This document shows positions 27,752-35,451 of a stretch of DNA of 64,000 nt, in pieces. Source of the DNA: Bifidobacterium saguini DSM 23967. GTDB taxonomy: Bacteria > Actinomycetota > Actinomycetes > Actinomycetales > Bifidobacteriaceae. The stretch lies in NCBI RefSeq assembly GCF_000741715.1, contig NZ_JGZN01000018.1, positions 29 through 64,028 on the forward strand, given 5' to 3'. How positions within the stretch are numbered: position 1 is the first letter of the stretch; each line of letters starts with the position of its first letter. The translations under genes and the position numbers were made by a program. Below the pieces are notes generated by a model that saw only the letters and a program-made list of their open reading frames with translations, searched no databases and had not been told where the DNA came from.

Positions 27752-28135
27752 TCATTCTCCTTCTGTGAGTTCCAATGGGTTGAGCGTGATCTCGTAGGCG
27801 GCGAGGCTGCCGACGCCCGCGAGGCTGAAGGATGCCGGTTTGGCCTCCTTCATGTTCAGACGGTGTTCGTGGAGCCGTTCGAGGGCTTCCATGAGCAGGT
27901 CGAAGGCATCGGCCTGCGTGGCGGGAGTGCCGGCGATGAGCGCTATTCGCCATGTGCGGTTGACGTACCGCCAGCCCTCGAAGCTGATGTCTGGCGGGTC
28001 GATGAGCACGGACACCTTGCCCGGCAATGGTCGGGCCTCCTGCGCGTCGATGGTGACGGTGCTGGCGAGACTTCCGAGCATGTCGGTAAGGGTCTCGATC
28101 AGTCGTTCGCGTTCCTGTATGGCTGGCGAGCTCAT
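27752..28135 (-). CDS. Probable tail terminator / head-tail joining protein
   Basis: The 127-aa protein begins MSSPAIQERERLIETLTDML and has an alpha/beta pattern with VSVLIDPPDISFEGWRY in the middle. Its size and its place between the connector (28132) and the tail tube match tail-terminator or minor tail proteins. It is coupled to its upstream neighbour by ATGA. No specific motif was recognised. Confidence 0.55.
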   Translation of the reverse strand: MSSPAIQERERLIETLTDMLGSLASTVTIDAQEARPLPGKVSVLIDPPDISFEGWRYVNRTWRIALIAGTPATQADAFDLLMEALERLHEHRLNMKEAKPASFSLAGVGSLAAYEITLNPLELTEGE

Positions 28136-28461
28136 GCGATCACCATGCCTCCGGTGGGAACGCCCACCGCGTTGAGTTTCGGCCAGACGCTGCGCAACGG
28201 GTCGGTGCTGATGCGGTAGGGTTCGAGCGTGGAGTCAGCCACGTTCATCACGCCCAGCCGCGCGTCCCTGGCGTTGTACAGGTCGGCGGCGCACGCGGTC
28301 ACGCAATCCGTTTTCACGGTTTCGGGCACGCTGTAGCCGCCGATGGCCCCGTTCACGTAGTCGATGGCCGCGTCGATGGCGCGGCGCACGCGTTCGTCGT
28401 CTCCTGCCGGCACGCCGATTTCGTCGCGTACCGCCGCCTCGTATGTTTGCCACTCCGTCAA
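28132..28461 (-). CDS. Phage gp6-like head-tail connector
   Basis: This 109-aa, mostly helical protein has EWQTYEAAVRDEIGVPAGDD at the start, then RAIDAAIDYVNGAIGGYS, the pattern of gp6-like DNA-packaging/connector proteins. I chose a TTG start at 28461 because AAGGAG is placed nine bases upstream and no suitable ATG exists in the frame. That AAGGAG abuts the stop of the preceding gene (28476). Confidence 0.65.
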   Translation of the reverse strand: MTEWQTYEAAVRDEIGVPAGDDERVRRAIDAAIDYVNGAIGGYSVPETVKTDCVTACAADLYNARDARLGVMNVADSTLEPYRISTDPLRSVWPKLNAVGVPTGGMVIA

Positions 28462-28475
28462 GGTTGATGACTCCT

Positions 28476-29342
28476 TTAGATGCTGTAGAGAAATGGTGCG
28501 AACCGTTCCTGATTGCATACGGTGCCCGAGGGCAGGCTTATCTCGCACTGGTAGGAGCCCGCGGGGATATGCTGCGGCAGGCCGGAGGGACGCAGGTATT
28601 CGCCGTTGCCGAGACTGATCTGGATGCGCGGGCTGTTGCCCGCAAGCAGGTAGTCGCCTTCCGTGAGCTTGAGGGAGATGCTGCACACGGCCCAGCCTGA
28701 CGCGGTGCCGTCCGCGATCACGTCGGTGCCGTCCGGCGTGAACGTGACCCCGTTGCGGGTCAGCGCGGATGCGAGCCGCGGCCACAGGTTAGGCAGGCTC
28801 ATACCCCCCCCCGAGAGATTCGTCACGTCGGGCCGCATCCAAGCGGGCGGAGTGGAACCCTCGGTGAGCCTGATTTTCAGGTTGCCGTTCATCAGGCCCG
28901 CATTGTTGCCGCCCTTGTAGATCTTCAGCTGCAACGTTTTTGCGTTGGCGGAGGTCACGGTGAACGACTGGTTGTTCTTGCCCGCGTAGACGCCTGCGCC
29001 GTCTGAACCGTCCGTTTTACGCAGGCTGACGATAACGTCGCCCAGCGTGGTGATGTTGCCGTCGAAGCCGAGGGTGAGCGTCCGGCCTATGTACGCGGTC
29101 AAATCCAATACCGGCCATTGCACGCCCTTGCCGAGTTCGACGGCCTCCGCTGATGCGAGGTCGAGCGAACCGTCCTTGGCGACGGTGACGTTCAGGTTGT
29201 TGCCTGATGCGGGCCCGTATTGCAGCAGGTTGAGGCTTTTCACGGTGACGGGCACGATGGTCTTCAGCGCGGGGTTGACGGTGCTGGCTATCGTGACGCT
29301 GGTTGTTCCCGGTTGTTTTCCGGTGATGCTGATGGTGGTCAT
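28476..29342 (-). CDS. Putative head decoration protein with partial Ig-like N-terminus
   Basis: The 288-aa protein is beta-rich throughout. Residues 1-38 (ISITGKQPGTTSVTIAS and PALKTIVPVTV) look like the second half of a Big_2 Ig-like domain. The rest has a lectin- or jelly-roll-like character (KTLQLKIYKGGNNAGLMN, GTASGWAVCSISLKLTEGD) but no family was recognised. The ATG follows AAGGAG and overlaps the stop of the capsid -1 extension, whose C-terminus is the first half of an Ig-like domain. It is likely to sit on the capsid surface. Confidence 0.5.
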   Translation of the reverse strand: MTTISITGKQPGTTSVTIASTVNPALKTIVPVTVKSLNLLQYGPASGNNLNVTVAKDGSLDLASAEAVELGKGVQWPVLDLTAYIGRTLTLGFDGNITTLGDVIVSLRKTDGSDGAGVYAGKNNQSFTVTSANAKTLQLKIYKGGNNAGLMNGNLKIRLTEGSTPPAWMRPDVTNLSGGGMSLPNLWPRLASALTRNGVTFTPDGTDVIADGTASGWAVCSISLKLTEGDYLLAGNSPRIQISLGNGEYLRPSGLPQHIPAGSYQCEISLPSGTVCNQERFAPFLYSI

Positions 29343-29503
29343 TGGTTCTCCTTGATGCCGATAAGGTCGGTGCCGTTGGTGGTGGCGGCCACGGTCTGTG
29401 GTGCTGTGGCCGGTGTCACGGTGGCTTCGATGCTCGCGGTTTCACCCACGCGGACGGTCAGGCTCTCCGGTGTGGCCTTGATGCCTGTGGGCGTCACGCT
29501 TTT
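29339..29503 (-). CDS. Capsid protein, -1 frame Ig-like extension
   Basis: The frame is entered by -1 slippage at CCCAAAA (29500-29506), one codon before the frame-0 stop. It adds 53 residues containing IKATPESLTVRVGETASIEA, the opening strands of a Big_2 Ig-like domain. The stop overlaps the start of the next gene (ATGA). The slippery context (CCA AAA GCN TGA) is almost identical to that of the tail tube gene. Confidence 0.75.
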   Translation of the reverse strand, partial: KSVTPTGIKATPESLTVRVGETASIEATVTPATAPQTVAATTNGTDLIGIKENQ

Positions 29504-31083
29504 GGGGAGAACTTCACCGGAATGAGGCCCAGCGGCTGGGTGGCGGCTACGGCAAGGTAGCCATAGACCGAATAGTTTTCGGTGAGTTTGGTCGGGTCGC
29601 CGTCGCTCAGCTGGGTGGGGCCGCCGGACTCCCATACGGTGACGGCTTCGGGGTCGATGAAGCAGGCGGTGCCGGCAGGGGCTTTCGGCAGCATCTGCAC
29701 GGGGACTCGCAGGAAACGGCCGGCGATGCCGGTGAGGTCGAAGCTGCCGATGGTGTCGGAACCGTCGCCGGAGAGGTCGAAGAAGCGGGTGCCGGTGTCC
29801 TTGAGCTTAATCAAGGCGGCCATCACGTCCTTGGATACTCCCAGACGGGTGAGGCTCACGTTGCGGTCGTCCGCGAGTTCGGCGGCGTCCATGATGAGGC
29901 CGGCCCATTGGTCGATGGTCATGGCGGCCAATGCTGCTGGCGCGTCAATCTTGTTCGCACCGGTGGCGGCGTCACGCTGGGTGGCGATGGTGTTGTACAA
30001 ATAGGTGCGTACCGCGTTTTCGGTGGCCTTCGCGTAGGCGTTACGCAAGGCGGAGAGCGCGGTGTTGAGCATGGGCGTGGTGCTGCGTTCGATGGTCTGA
30101 CGGGACAGGGTGGTGTAGCCGCCGTAGGTGTCGATGCCGACGCTCTTGGTGCCGAACGTGACCTTGCCGAACGGCAGCGCGCCGCCTTCGTTGGTCTGTT
30201 TGCCGGTGGTCGTGGTGTCGGTGGCTACCACGTTGTATTCCATAGTCATGCCCTTGGCCGGCAGCGTGTCGTGGGTCAGCAGGTTGGTGACCTTGCGGCG
30301 CATCTGGATAAGTCGCAGGTCGTCCGCGATCCAGGTGGTGGTGTTGCCGGTGTCGCCGGTGGCGATGAGGTCGCGGCATTCGTGCATGAGCTGCACGGCC
30401 GTGTCCTCGCCCCGGTAGAGCGCCTGTAGGTAGTCGCCTGCGGTGCGGTATTCCGAGCCCAGCGGCTTCGGATTGTCCGTGCTGCCGGCGTGCGCCAGCG
30501 CGGCCTTGAGGCTGCGTTGTTCGTCCTTGATACCGTCCAGCATTTCGGCCAGTTCCTTGTCCATTCGGGTTTCCTCGCTTTCCTGTGATGATGGTTTTCC
30601 GGTTTCGGACATGTTTTCGAGAGGTTCGGCGCTGCGTTGGCCGGTGATTTTCGCCGCCTCGTAGGCCGGCCATGACACCACCGACGTTTCCAATAGGCGG
30701 ACGCGCTTGCGGTGGGTGATGCCCTGCTTGTCCACCTCGTTTTCGACCGGGATGAAGCCGACCGACAGGGAGTCGAGGGCACCGTCTCGCAGTAGGGTCG
30801 CCACGTCGCGGCCTCGCTGCGTGTCCGAGATTCTGGCGGTGATGTGCAAACCGTCCTCGCGGCTTTCGGTGCCGGTGATGCGGCCGATGAGTTCGCCGTG
30901 CTGGTAGCAGAGCTTGGCGTTGTCCGCGTCATCGAAACGGCAGTCGGGGTCGAACGTCTCGGCTCCTTCCCAGGTGTCGATGATGCTGCCGAAGGGCACG
31001 GCGATGCCTTCCAGCGTGCGGCCGTCGCCTTCCTCGGCAGCGCGTAGGCATACGCCTTTGAATCCGATTTCGTGACGGTTCAC
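29494..31083 (-). CDS. Fused prohead protease and major capsid protein (HK97 type)
   Basis: The 529-aa protein combines two head genes. Residues 1 to about 180 are an HK97-type serine protease with LEGIAVPFGSIIDTW, YQHGELIGRITGTESREDGL and LDSLSVGFIPVE. The remainder is an HK97-fold capsid with a helical delta region near residues 190-230 (MDKELAEMLDGIKDEQRSL). TTTGKQTNEGGALPFGKVTF is typical of the core. The protease part would cut the delta region during maturation. The start is GTG overlapping the portal stop (GTGA). The last codons before the stop carry CCCAAAA. Confidence 0.85.
   Translation of the reverse strand: MNRHEIGFKGVCLRAAEEGDGRTLEGIAVPFGSIIDTWEGAETFDPDCRFDDADNAKLCYQHGELIGRITGTESREDGLHITARISDTQRGRDVATLLRDGALDSLSVGFIPVENEVDKQGITHRKRVRLLETSVVSWPAYEAAKITGQRSAEPLENMSETGKPSSQESEETRMDKELAEMLDGIKDEQRSLKAALAHAGSTDNPKPLGSEYRTAGDYLQALYRGEDTAVQLMHECRDLIATGDTGNTTTWIADDLRLIQMRRKVTNLLTHDTLPAKGMTMEYNVVATDTTTTGKQTNEGGALPFGKVTFGTKSVGIDTYGGYTTLSRQTIERSTTPMLNTALSALRNAYAKATENAVRTYLYNTIATQRDAATGANKIDAPAALAAMTIDQWAGLIMDAAELADDRNVSLTRLGVSKDVMAALIKLKDTGTRFFDLSGDGSDTIGSFDLTGIAGRFLRVPVQMLPKAPAGTACFIDPEAVTVWESGGPTQLSDGDPTKLTENYSVYGYLAVAATQPLGLIPVKFSPKA
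29500..29506 (-). other. -1 slippery heptamer CCCAAAA (capsid)
   Basis: Frame-0 codons are TCC CCA AAA GCG TGA; C CCA AAA is in the slippery register. After the shift the reading goes AGC GTG ACG and stays open to 29339. Confidence 0.78.
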
Positions 31084-32204
31084 TGGTTCACCTCTTCCGG
31101 TTGTGGCGCGTTGATGAGCGGGGGCAGGGCCTCGCGGGCGCGCACCTCGTTGATTTCCATCCACCCTGATTCGAGGGCGGTCTTGTAGGCGTTGAAACGG
31201 TCGCTCATGTCGGCGCGGCGGCTTGAATCCCAGTCGAACGCGGCGGTGCGGCCTCGTGGCAGCAGCCTGTTGAACAGTTCCTCTATCTCGCCCGCGTAGG
31301 CGGCCAGCGTGTAGTCGGCGAACTCAATCCAGCTTTGTTCGATGTTCGAGTAGGTGAGGTTCGAGCCATCCACGGCGGCGAGCATGATTGAAGCGGGAAT
31401 GCCCAACAGTCGCGCGATCTGCGTGGTGTCGAACTTCTGGGTTTCCAGAAACTGCAAATCGGCTGGCTTCATGTCCAACGGCACGTATTTCAGTTTGGAG
31501 CCGAGCACTTTGATGTCGCCTGCGGTGCCGGTGGCCTTCCATGCCTCCTTCGCGTTCCTGGCGATGTCGGGCGTCACTTTGTCCTCGGTGGACAGGTAGC
31601 CCTTGAGGTTGCTGGAGTCGGTGTAGAAGCGCGCCTTGTAGTCGCGTGCCATCTGGGCGCTTTCGACTTCCTCGCGTGCGGCGCTGATTGGGCCGAGGCC
31701 TCGCAGTCGGCCGGGCACGTTCAGGAACTTGCAGTGCACGATCTGGTCGGCCGTGTAGTCCTGGCCGAGATACGAGTAACGGAGCTTCGGCGCTGCCGGG
31801 TCCTTGCCGTCATCCGAAACGGTCACCAATGAGGGCGGCAGCACCTCGCAGGTCACGACTTCGCCGGCGTAGCGCACGAGTCGGACGAAGGCGTTGCCGT
31901 CCAATACCATGCTGGCCACCATGTCGGCGAGGAAGTCGCGGCGGCTTCGGTTCACGTCGGGCTGGAGGATAAGAGAGCTCACGGTGTCGAGCTTCAACCC
32001 GCCTCGCATCTCGTGGATAGGCAGGCCGGTTATCGCGGTCTGCAGCACCTGGACGCCACGGAACACGGTGGATAGGCTCAACGGGTCGCACACCGGCTCT
32101 CGGCTGGGTGGCCTGATGCCTTCGGGCATATCATCCGCATCGCTGCGGGTCAGGATACGCCCGGCGAGCTTCATACGCTGCCAGAGGCTCAAACGGTTGT
32201 TCAT
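31080..32204 (-). CDS. Phage portal protein (HK97 family)
   Basis: The 374-aa portal forms the ring through which DNA enters the head. It begins MNNRLSLWQRMKLAGRIL. Family features include the segment SLSTVFRGVQVLQTAITGLP, DGNAFVRLVRYAGEVVTCEV, and the C-terminal FDTTQIARLLGIPASIMLAA near residue 290. The ATG at 32204 was chosen from the family start; an upstream frame extension runs through a repeat region and is unlikely to be coding. It is coupled to the capsid gene by GTGA. Confidence 0.85.
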   Translation of the reverse strand: MNNRLSLWQRMKLAGRILTRSDADDMPEGIRPPSREPVCDPLSLSTVFRGVQVLQTAITGLPIHEMRGGLKLDTVSSLILQPDVNRSRRDFLADMVASMVLDGNAFVRLVRYAGEVVTCEVLPPSLVTVSDDGKDPAAPKLRYSYLGQDYTADQIVHCKFLNVPGRLRGLGPISAAREEVESAQMARDYKARFYTDSSNLKGYLSTEDKVTPDIARNAKEAWKATGTAGDIKVLGSKLKYVPLDMKPADLQFLETQKFDTTQIARLLGIPASIMLAAVDGSNLTYSNIEQSWIEFADYTLAAYAGEIEELFNRLLPRGRTAAFDWDSSRRADMSDRFNAYKTALESGWMEINEVRAREALPPLINAPQPEEVNQ

Positions 32205-32246
32205 GCCGCCGATTATGCGAGGCCGGCACGGTTTCCGTCCACCACC

Positions 32247-32286
32247 GTGCCGCCAAGTGCCGCCAAGTACCGCCAAGTACCGCCAA
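32247..32286. repeat. Four 10-bp tandem repeats between terL and portal
   Basis: GTGC/GTAC followed by CGCCAA repeats four times in exact 10-bp steps in the 85-bp gap between terminase and portal. On the transcribed strand the units read TTGGCGGTAC. Confidence 0.75.
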
Positions 32287-32289
32287 ACG

Positions 32290-33735
32290 TCAGTAGATTT
32301 GCAGAGGGCCTGCCTCTTCGGGGCGGTGCGCGGCTCCCCATGCGGCCAACATGCAGCTCTCGAGCGGCGAGGTGAGGCCTGTGCTGCCGCGTCGGCTGAG
32401 CCGCCATGCGTCGCCGGCCCATTTGCGTGCCGAGTTGGCCGCGCTGGCGTCAAGGTCGGGGTCGGCGGCATGTTTGATGGTTCCGTTGTTCAAACCGCTC
32501 ACGTAGCTTTGTCCGGTGGTCAGGAAGTCGGCCGCGTCCATGTCCACGAACTCGATGACGGGGTCGCCGTTCCGGTCGGTGAGATTATGCAGCCGGTCGG
32601 AGAGGTCGGCGGCGGTGCCGCGTTCATCGATGACGGCGGGCGCATGGTAGGTTTCGCACAGTCTCGTGATTTCGGCGGGCGCGTATCCGGTGCCGTCGAG
32701 AATCCTCAGCAATTGCGTGGTTATGGTGCCGTCGCTGTTGACGATGCCGGCGCTGATGCTGGTATGGGTGGCGTCCACGTCAACGGCGATGCCGAACACC
32801 ACCGGCCGGTCTCCGAGTTCGGCCGGTGTCACCGGCATGGTGGCGGTGGTGTTCCATGTGGTTTCGTCTATGGCGCGGTCAGTGATGCCTTCGTCGCGCC
32901 GGTTGCCGAACGCTCGCGCCCACCCTGCCGGGTTGTCGCGGAACTGCTCGTGGAAGTCCCTGAGCTGTGATTTGTCCCAAAGCAGGCCGGCTGCCGGGTG
33001 GTAGCGCATGATGGCGTCGAGGTCTTCGGGGTCTTCGCCCGAGGGCAGGCCGAAGTCGAACCAGCAGGTGCGGCGCGACTGTTCGCCCTTGCGGCATGTG
33101 TCAAGCTTTTTGTTGAAGAACGTCGAATCGGCGGTGCCTTCGGTCGAGGTTATCCATAGTTGGGGTTGCACGCCGGTGGCCTTCAATCGGGTGGCCATAG
33201 TCGGCATGAACCCGTCGAGAATCGTGTTGCCGGTCTCTTCGGACAGTGAAAACGCCTCATCGAGTGTGATCTTGTCGCCCTGGACTCCGTGGCCGGCAAC
33301 CTTCGTCACTGATTTCGGCATTATCACGCTGCCGTTGACGAATGGTTGGCGGAGGTCTCCGGCCCCCATGTAGGGGCGTGTGGTGATGTCCGCGAGAGGT
33401 GACGCCTGAATGGTCTTCAGGTATTTCTTGAAGTGGTCGCCAGCGTCCTTGCCGGTCTGTGCAAGATAGTAGATGAACCGGTCGGGCCCCCACTGCGAGT
33501 TGCGTGTGTCCACCGCGTCCACGAGCGTTGACTTGCCGCATTGTCTGGGCGTCGAGAGAATCACGGTGTCGTAATAGTAGGTTCCGGTTACGGGGTCGAT
33601 TTCACCGGCCACGTCTGCCACGAGCTGCTGCCACGGCAATAGCGGGGTGCCGAGCAGCTGGGCGAACCTGGCGACGATGGGCCCATCCGTCCGTCGTTCG
33701 AGATTACGCGGGGTGCCGCCGCGTACCGGCGTCAT
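32290..33735 (-). CDS. Phage terminase large subunit
   Basis: The 481-aa packaging motor has a Walker A-like STPRQCGKSTL near residue 70 and a Walker B ITLDEAF near residue 155, followed by a coupling region (LWITSTEGTADSTF). A C-terminal RNase H-like nuclease is suggested by FGIAVDVDATHTSISAG, PAVIDERGTAADLSD and FVDMDAADFLTTG. The enzyme cuts concatemers and pumps DNA into the prohead. The ATG at 33735 overlaps the terS stop (ATGA). Confidence 0.88.
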   Translation of the reverse strand: MTPVRGGTPRNLERRTDGPIVARFAQLLGTPLLPWQQLVADVAGEIDPVTGTYYYDTVILSTPRQCGKSTLVDAVDTRNSQWGPDRFIYYLAQTGKDAGDHFKKYLKTIQASPLADITTRPYMGAGDLRQPFVNGSVIMPKSVTKVAGHGVQGDKITLDEAFSLSEETGNTILDGFMPTMATRLKATGVQPQLWITSTEGTADSTFFNKKLDTCRKGEQSRRTCWFDFGLPSGEDPEDLDAIMRYHPAAGLLWDKSQLRDFHEQFRDNPAGWARAFGNRRDEGITDRAIDETTWNTTATMPVTPAELGDRPVVFGIAVDVDATHTSISAGIVNSDGTITTQLLRILDGTGYAPAEITRLCETYHAPAVIDERGTAADLSDRLHNLTDRNGDPVIEFVDMDAADFLTTGQSYVSGLNNGTIKHAADPDLDASAANSARKWAGDAWRLSRRGSTGLTSPLESCMLAAWGAAHRPEEAGPLQIY

Positions 33736-34040
33736 GCCTTCGCCTGCTGCAGCAGGTCGGCGAGGGCCGGGTTGACTTCCTTTTCCTCGGGGAACATCTC
33801 GTTGAGCTCCTGGAACCACAGAAGCAGCTGGCCCATGACACGGCTCGTGTCGCGGCCCTTGGCGTTCAGCACGTCGAAGTTGCGGGCGATGTTCACCATC
33901 GTCTTGCAGATGAACACGGCGCGCGAATTAAGCTTGCGCCCATGCACGAAGTCCTCGATAAGCTCCTTGGTGGCCTTTTCCTGCAGCCCCGCCATGATGT
34001 TGTCGTAGGCTTCGAAGCCCGGCAAGGTTTCCTGGCTCAT
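33732..34040 (-). CDS. Phage terminase small subunit
   Basis: The 102-aa helical protein is located directly before the large terminase. It begins MSQETLPGFEAYDNIMAGLQ; the helix NSRAVFICKTMVNIARNFDVL fits the oligomerisation core of terminase small subunits. It binds the packaging site. The ATG follows GGAG (TTGAAAAATAAT spacing is AT-rich). The AT-tract region just upstream (34041-34163) is a good place for its recognition site. Confidence 0.65.
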   Translation of the reverse strand: MSQETLPGFEAYDNIMAGLQEKATKELIEDFVHGRKLNSRAVFICKTMVNIARNFDVLNAKGRDTSRVMGQLLLWFQELNEMFPEEKEVNPALADLLQQAKA

Positions 34041-34163
34041 TATTTTTCAATCTCCTGTTTTCGTTGCTATTCCGCCGTTTTCAAGAATTTTTTTTGCTCG
34101 TTTCGAGAGAGAAAAAAAACTTGGCGCGGGGTCTTTTGGCCGTCCGGCCGTTTAAAAAAGCGA
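34041..34163. other. Gene-free A/T-tract region, candidate packaging (cos) site
   Basis: The region between the HNH gene and terS holds T8 and A8 tracts flanking a CTCG/CGAG stem (about 34089-34120), and then a GC-rich inverted repeat GGCCGTCCGGCC near 34138-34150. Cos-type phages of this group often have the HNH nuclease, cos and terS in this order. No defined cohesive end can be read from the prophage alone. Confidence 0.35.
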
Positions 34164-34901
34164 CTACCATTGCGGCCTCGCGTCGATTCGTTCGCATTGA
34201 TTGCGCAGACCGAGCTCCGCGAGCCGTGCGCGTCGCGCACGCTGCCTCGCGTCCAGCAATTCCTGCGTGAGATGGAGCGAATACCATTGTCTGGCCGTGA
34301 GCTTCGCGCCCTCGTTGCGATGCTCGGCAGCGAGCCGGTCGAACACCGTGGCCGCGCCGGGGTCCACCACATGCAGCTCGTAGTCAAGGGCCAGCCATTC
34401 CTCCAGCAGGCGCGGGTGCGCGCGAGTGGACGGCAGCGACTTGATAAGCCACACCTCGACCGGCGCGTTCATTCTCGCGAGCTTGTTATAGGCACCCTGC
34501 CAAGCGCCCTGCGCCGTGGCCACGAGCGGGCCAGTGGCCTCGTGCTTCACGTCCACGTCCATCATCAAAGCTTCGGCCAAACGGTCGAAGTCCAGGATAA
34601 GCGCGCCACTGCCGGCATGTTCGGCCACATATGAGCTCTTGCCCGCGCACGGCGGCCCCATGACCACATGCAACGTGGCCCCATAGCCCGACAACACGCG
34701 ATTGCTTCGGCTGATGTTGCAATGCTTGCACGCGCGGCGAATGTTCGCAACGGTGCCCTGGCCACCGGCCTTGAACGGAATGATATGGTCGTCCTCTTCA
34801 CCGACCTTGGTGCAGCCGGGAAGATTCAGCCAGCATTCATTGCCCCACAAGTCGATGACGGTCTGCCGCACGCGCGCACCGACAACCTGACGCCTCGCCA
34901 T
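34164..34901 (-). CDS. HNH endonuclease fused to a P-loop kinase-like domain
   Basis: The 245-aa protein has two parts. Residues 1-75 form an HNH nuclease with zinc Cys pairs and the HNH core: CWLNLPGCTKVGEEDDHIIP, then ANIRRACKHCNISRSNR. From about residue 80 a P-loop NTPase follows, with GPPCAGKSSYVAEHAG (Walker A) and LILDFDRLAEAL, like small nucleotide kinases. HNH proteins beside terminases help cut cos ends. The kinase-like part has no obvious phage role. The ATG follows GGTGGAG and overlaps the upstream stop (TGATG). Confidence 0.78.
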   Translation of the reverse strand: MARRQVVGARVRQTVIDLWGNECWLNLPGCTKVGEEDDHIIPFKAGGQGTVANIRRACKHCNISRSNRVLSGYGATLHVVMGPPCAGKSSYVAEHAGSGALILDFDRLAEALMMDVDVKHEATGPLVATAQGAWQGAYNKLARMNAPVEVWLIKSLPSTRAHPRLLEEWLALDYELHVVDPGAATVFDRLAAEHRNEGAKLTARQWYSLHLTQELLDARQRARRARLAELGLRNQCERIDARPQW

Positions 34902-35098
34902 CACTCCACCTTCCCCTTCTGCGTCTTCACCCACATATCCAGATCGGCCAGCTCGTACATGCACGGCGAGTTGATGGCGTCACCGGCCTTGAACCATGTA
35001 GGGCCGGTGCCGTCGCATCTCATGCGTTCCATCTGCCTTTTGCTCATGCCCACGTATCTTGCCGCCTGCGCGGTGGTCAGTTTCGTCTTCGGGTTCAC
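34901..35098 (-). CDS. Small HTH (excisionase/AlpA-like) protein
   Basis: The 65-aa protein has a MerR-type winged helix: LTTAQAARYVGMSKRQMERM followed by WFKAGDAINSPCMYELADLD. Proteins of this shape act as excisionases or small activators. I use the GTG at 35098, which overlaps the stop of the upstream gene (GTGA); a GTG at 35113 is also possible. No separate excisionase lies beside int, so this could be the directionality factor, but it sits far away in the late operon. Confidence 0.6.
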   Translation of the reverse strand: MNPKTKLTTAQAARYVGMSKRQMERMRCDGTGPTWFKAGDAINSPCMYELADLDMWVKTQKGKVE

Positions 35099-35451
35099 AG
35101 CAGGCCCACCCACGCCTTGAGCGAGGCGATAAGATCGTCACGACGGAACCGGTAGACGCCGGCGATGCGTTCCGGCTTGTGAATCACCGCGTAGCCACCC
35201 TCTTTCGAACTGGACAGCTGGCGAAGCACATGCACGCCCTCCGGGTCGGCGGTGCGAGCGATCATGTTCAGCTTCAGCAGCTTGCGTACCTGTTCCTCGG
35301 TCACGTACTCGCTTGACACCGTGTCATGCTCCAGACGCGGAAGATTCCAACGAATCGCGTTCTTGATGTCCTTCGTGCGCTGTGCCTTATTGGCCGGAAC
35401 CTGCCGCCTCGCACGTTTCCTCGTCGGCCTGTAATCCACCGCATAACCCAT
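35095..35451 (-). CDS. Unrecognised phage protein, basic N-terminus
   Basis: The 118-aa protein begins MGYAVDYRPTRKRARRQVPA, a strongly basic stretch. A helical middle part (YVTEEQVRKLLKLNMIA) is followed by a predicted winged-helix-like end (ERIAGVYRFRRDDLIASLKA). The end resembles helix-turn-helix excisionase-type domains, so DNA binding is plausible. The ATG follows GCGAGGTC. It is the first gene after a ~480-bp gene-free stretch. Confidence 0.55.
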   Translation of the reverse strand: MGYAVDYRPTRKRARRQVPANKAQRTKDIKNAIRWNLPRLEHDTVSSEYVTEEQVRKLLKLNMIARTADPEGVHVLRQLSSSKEGGYAVIHKPERIAGVYRFRRDDLIASLKAWVGLL

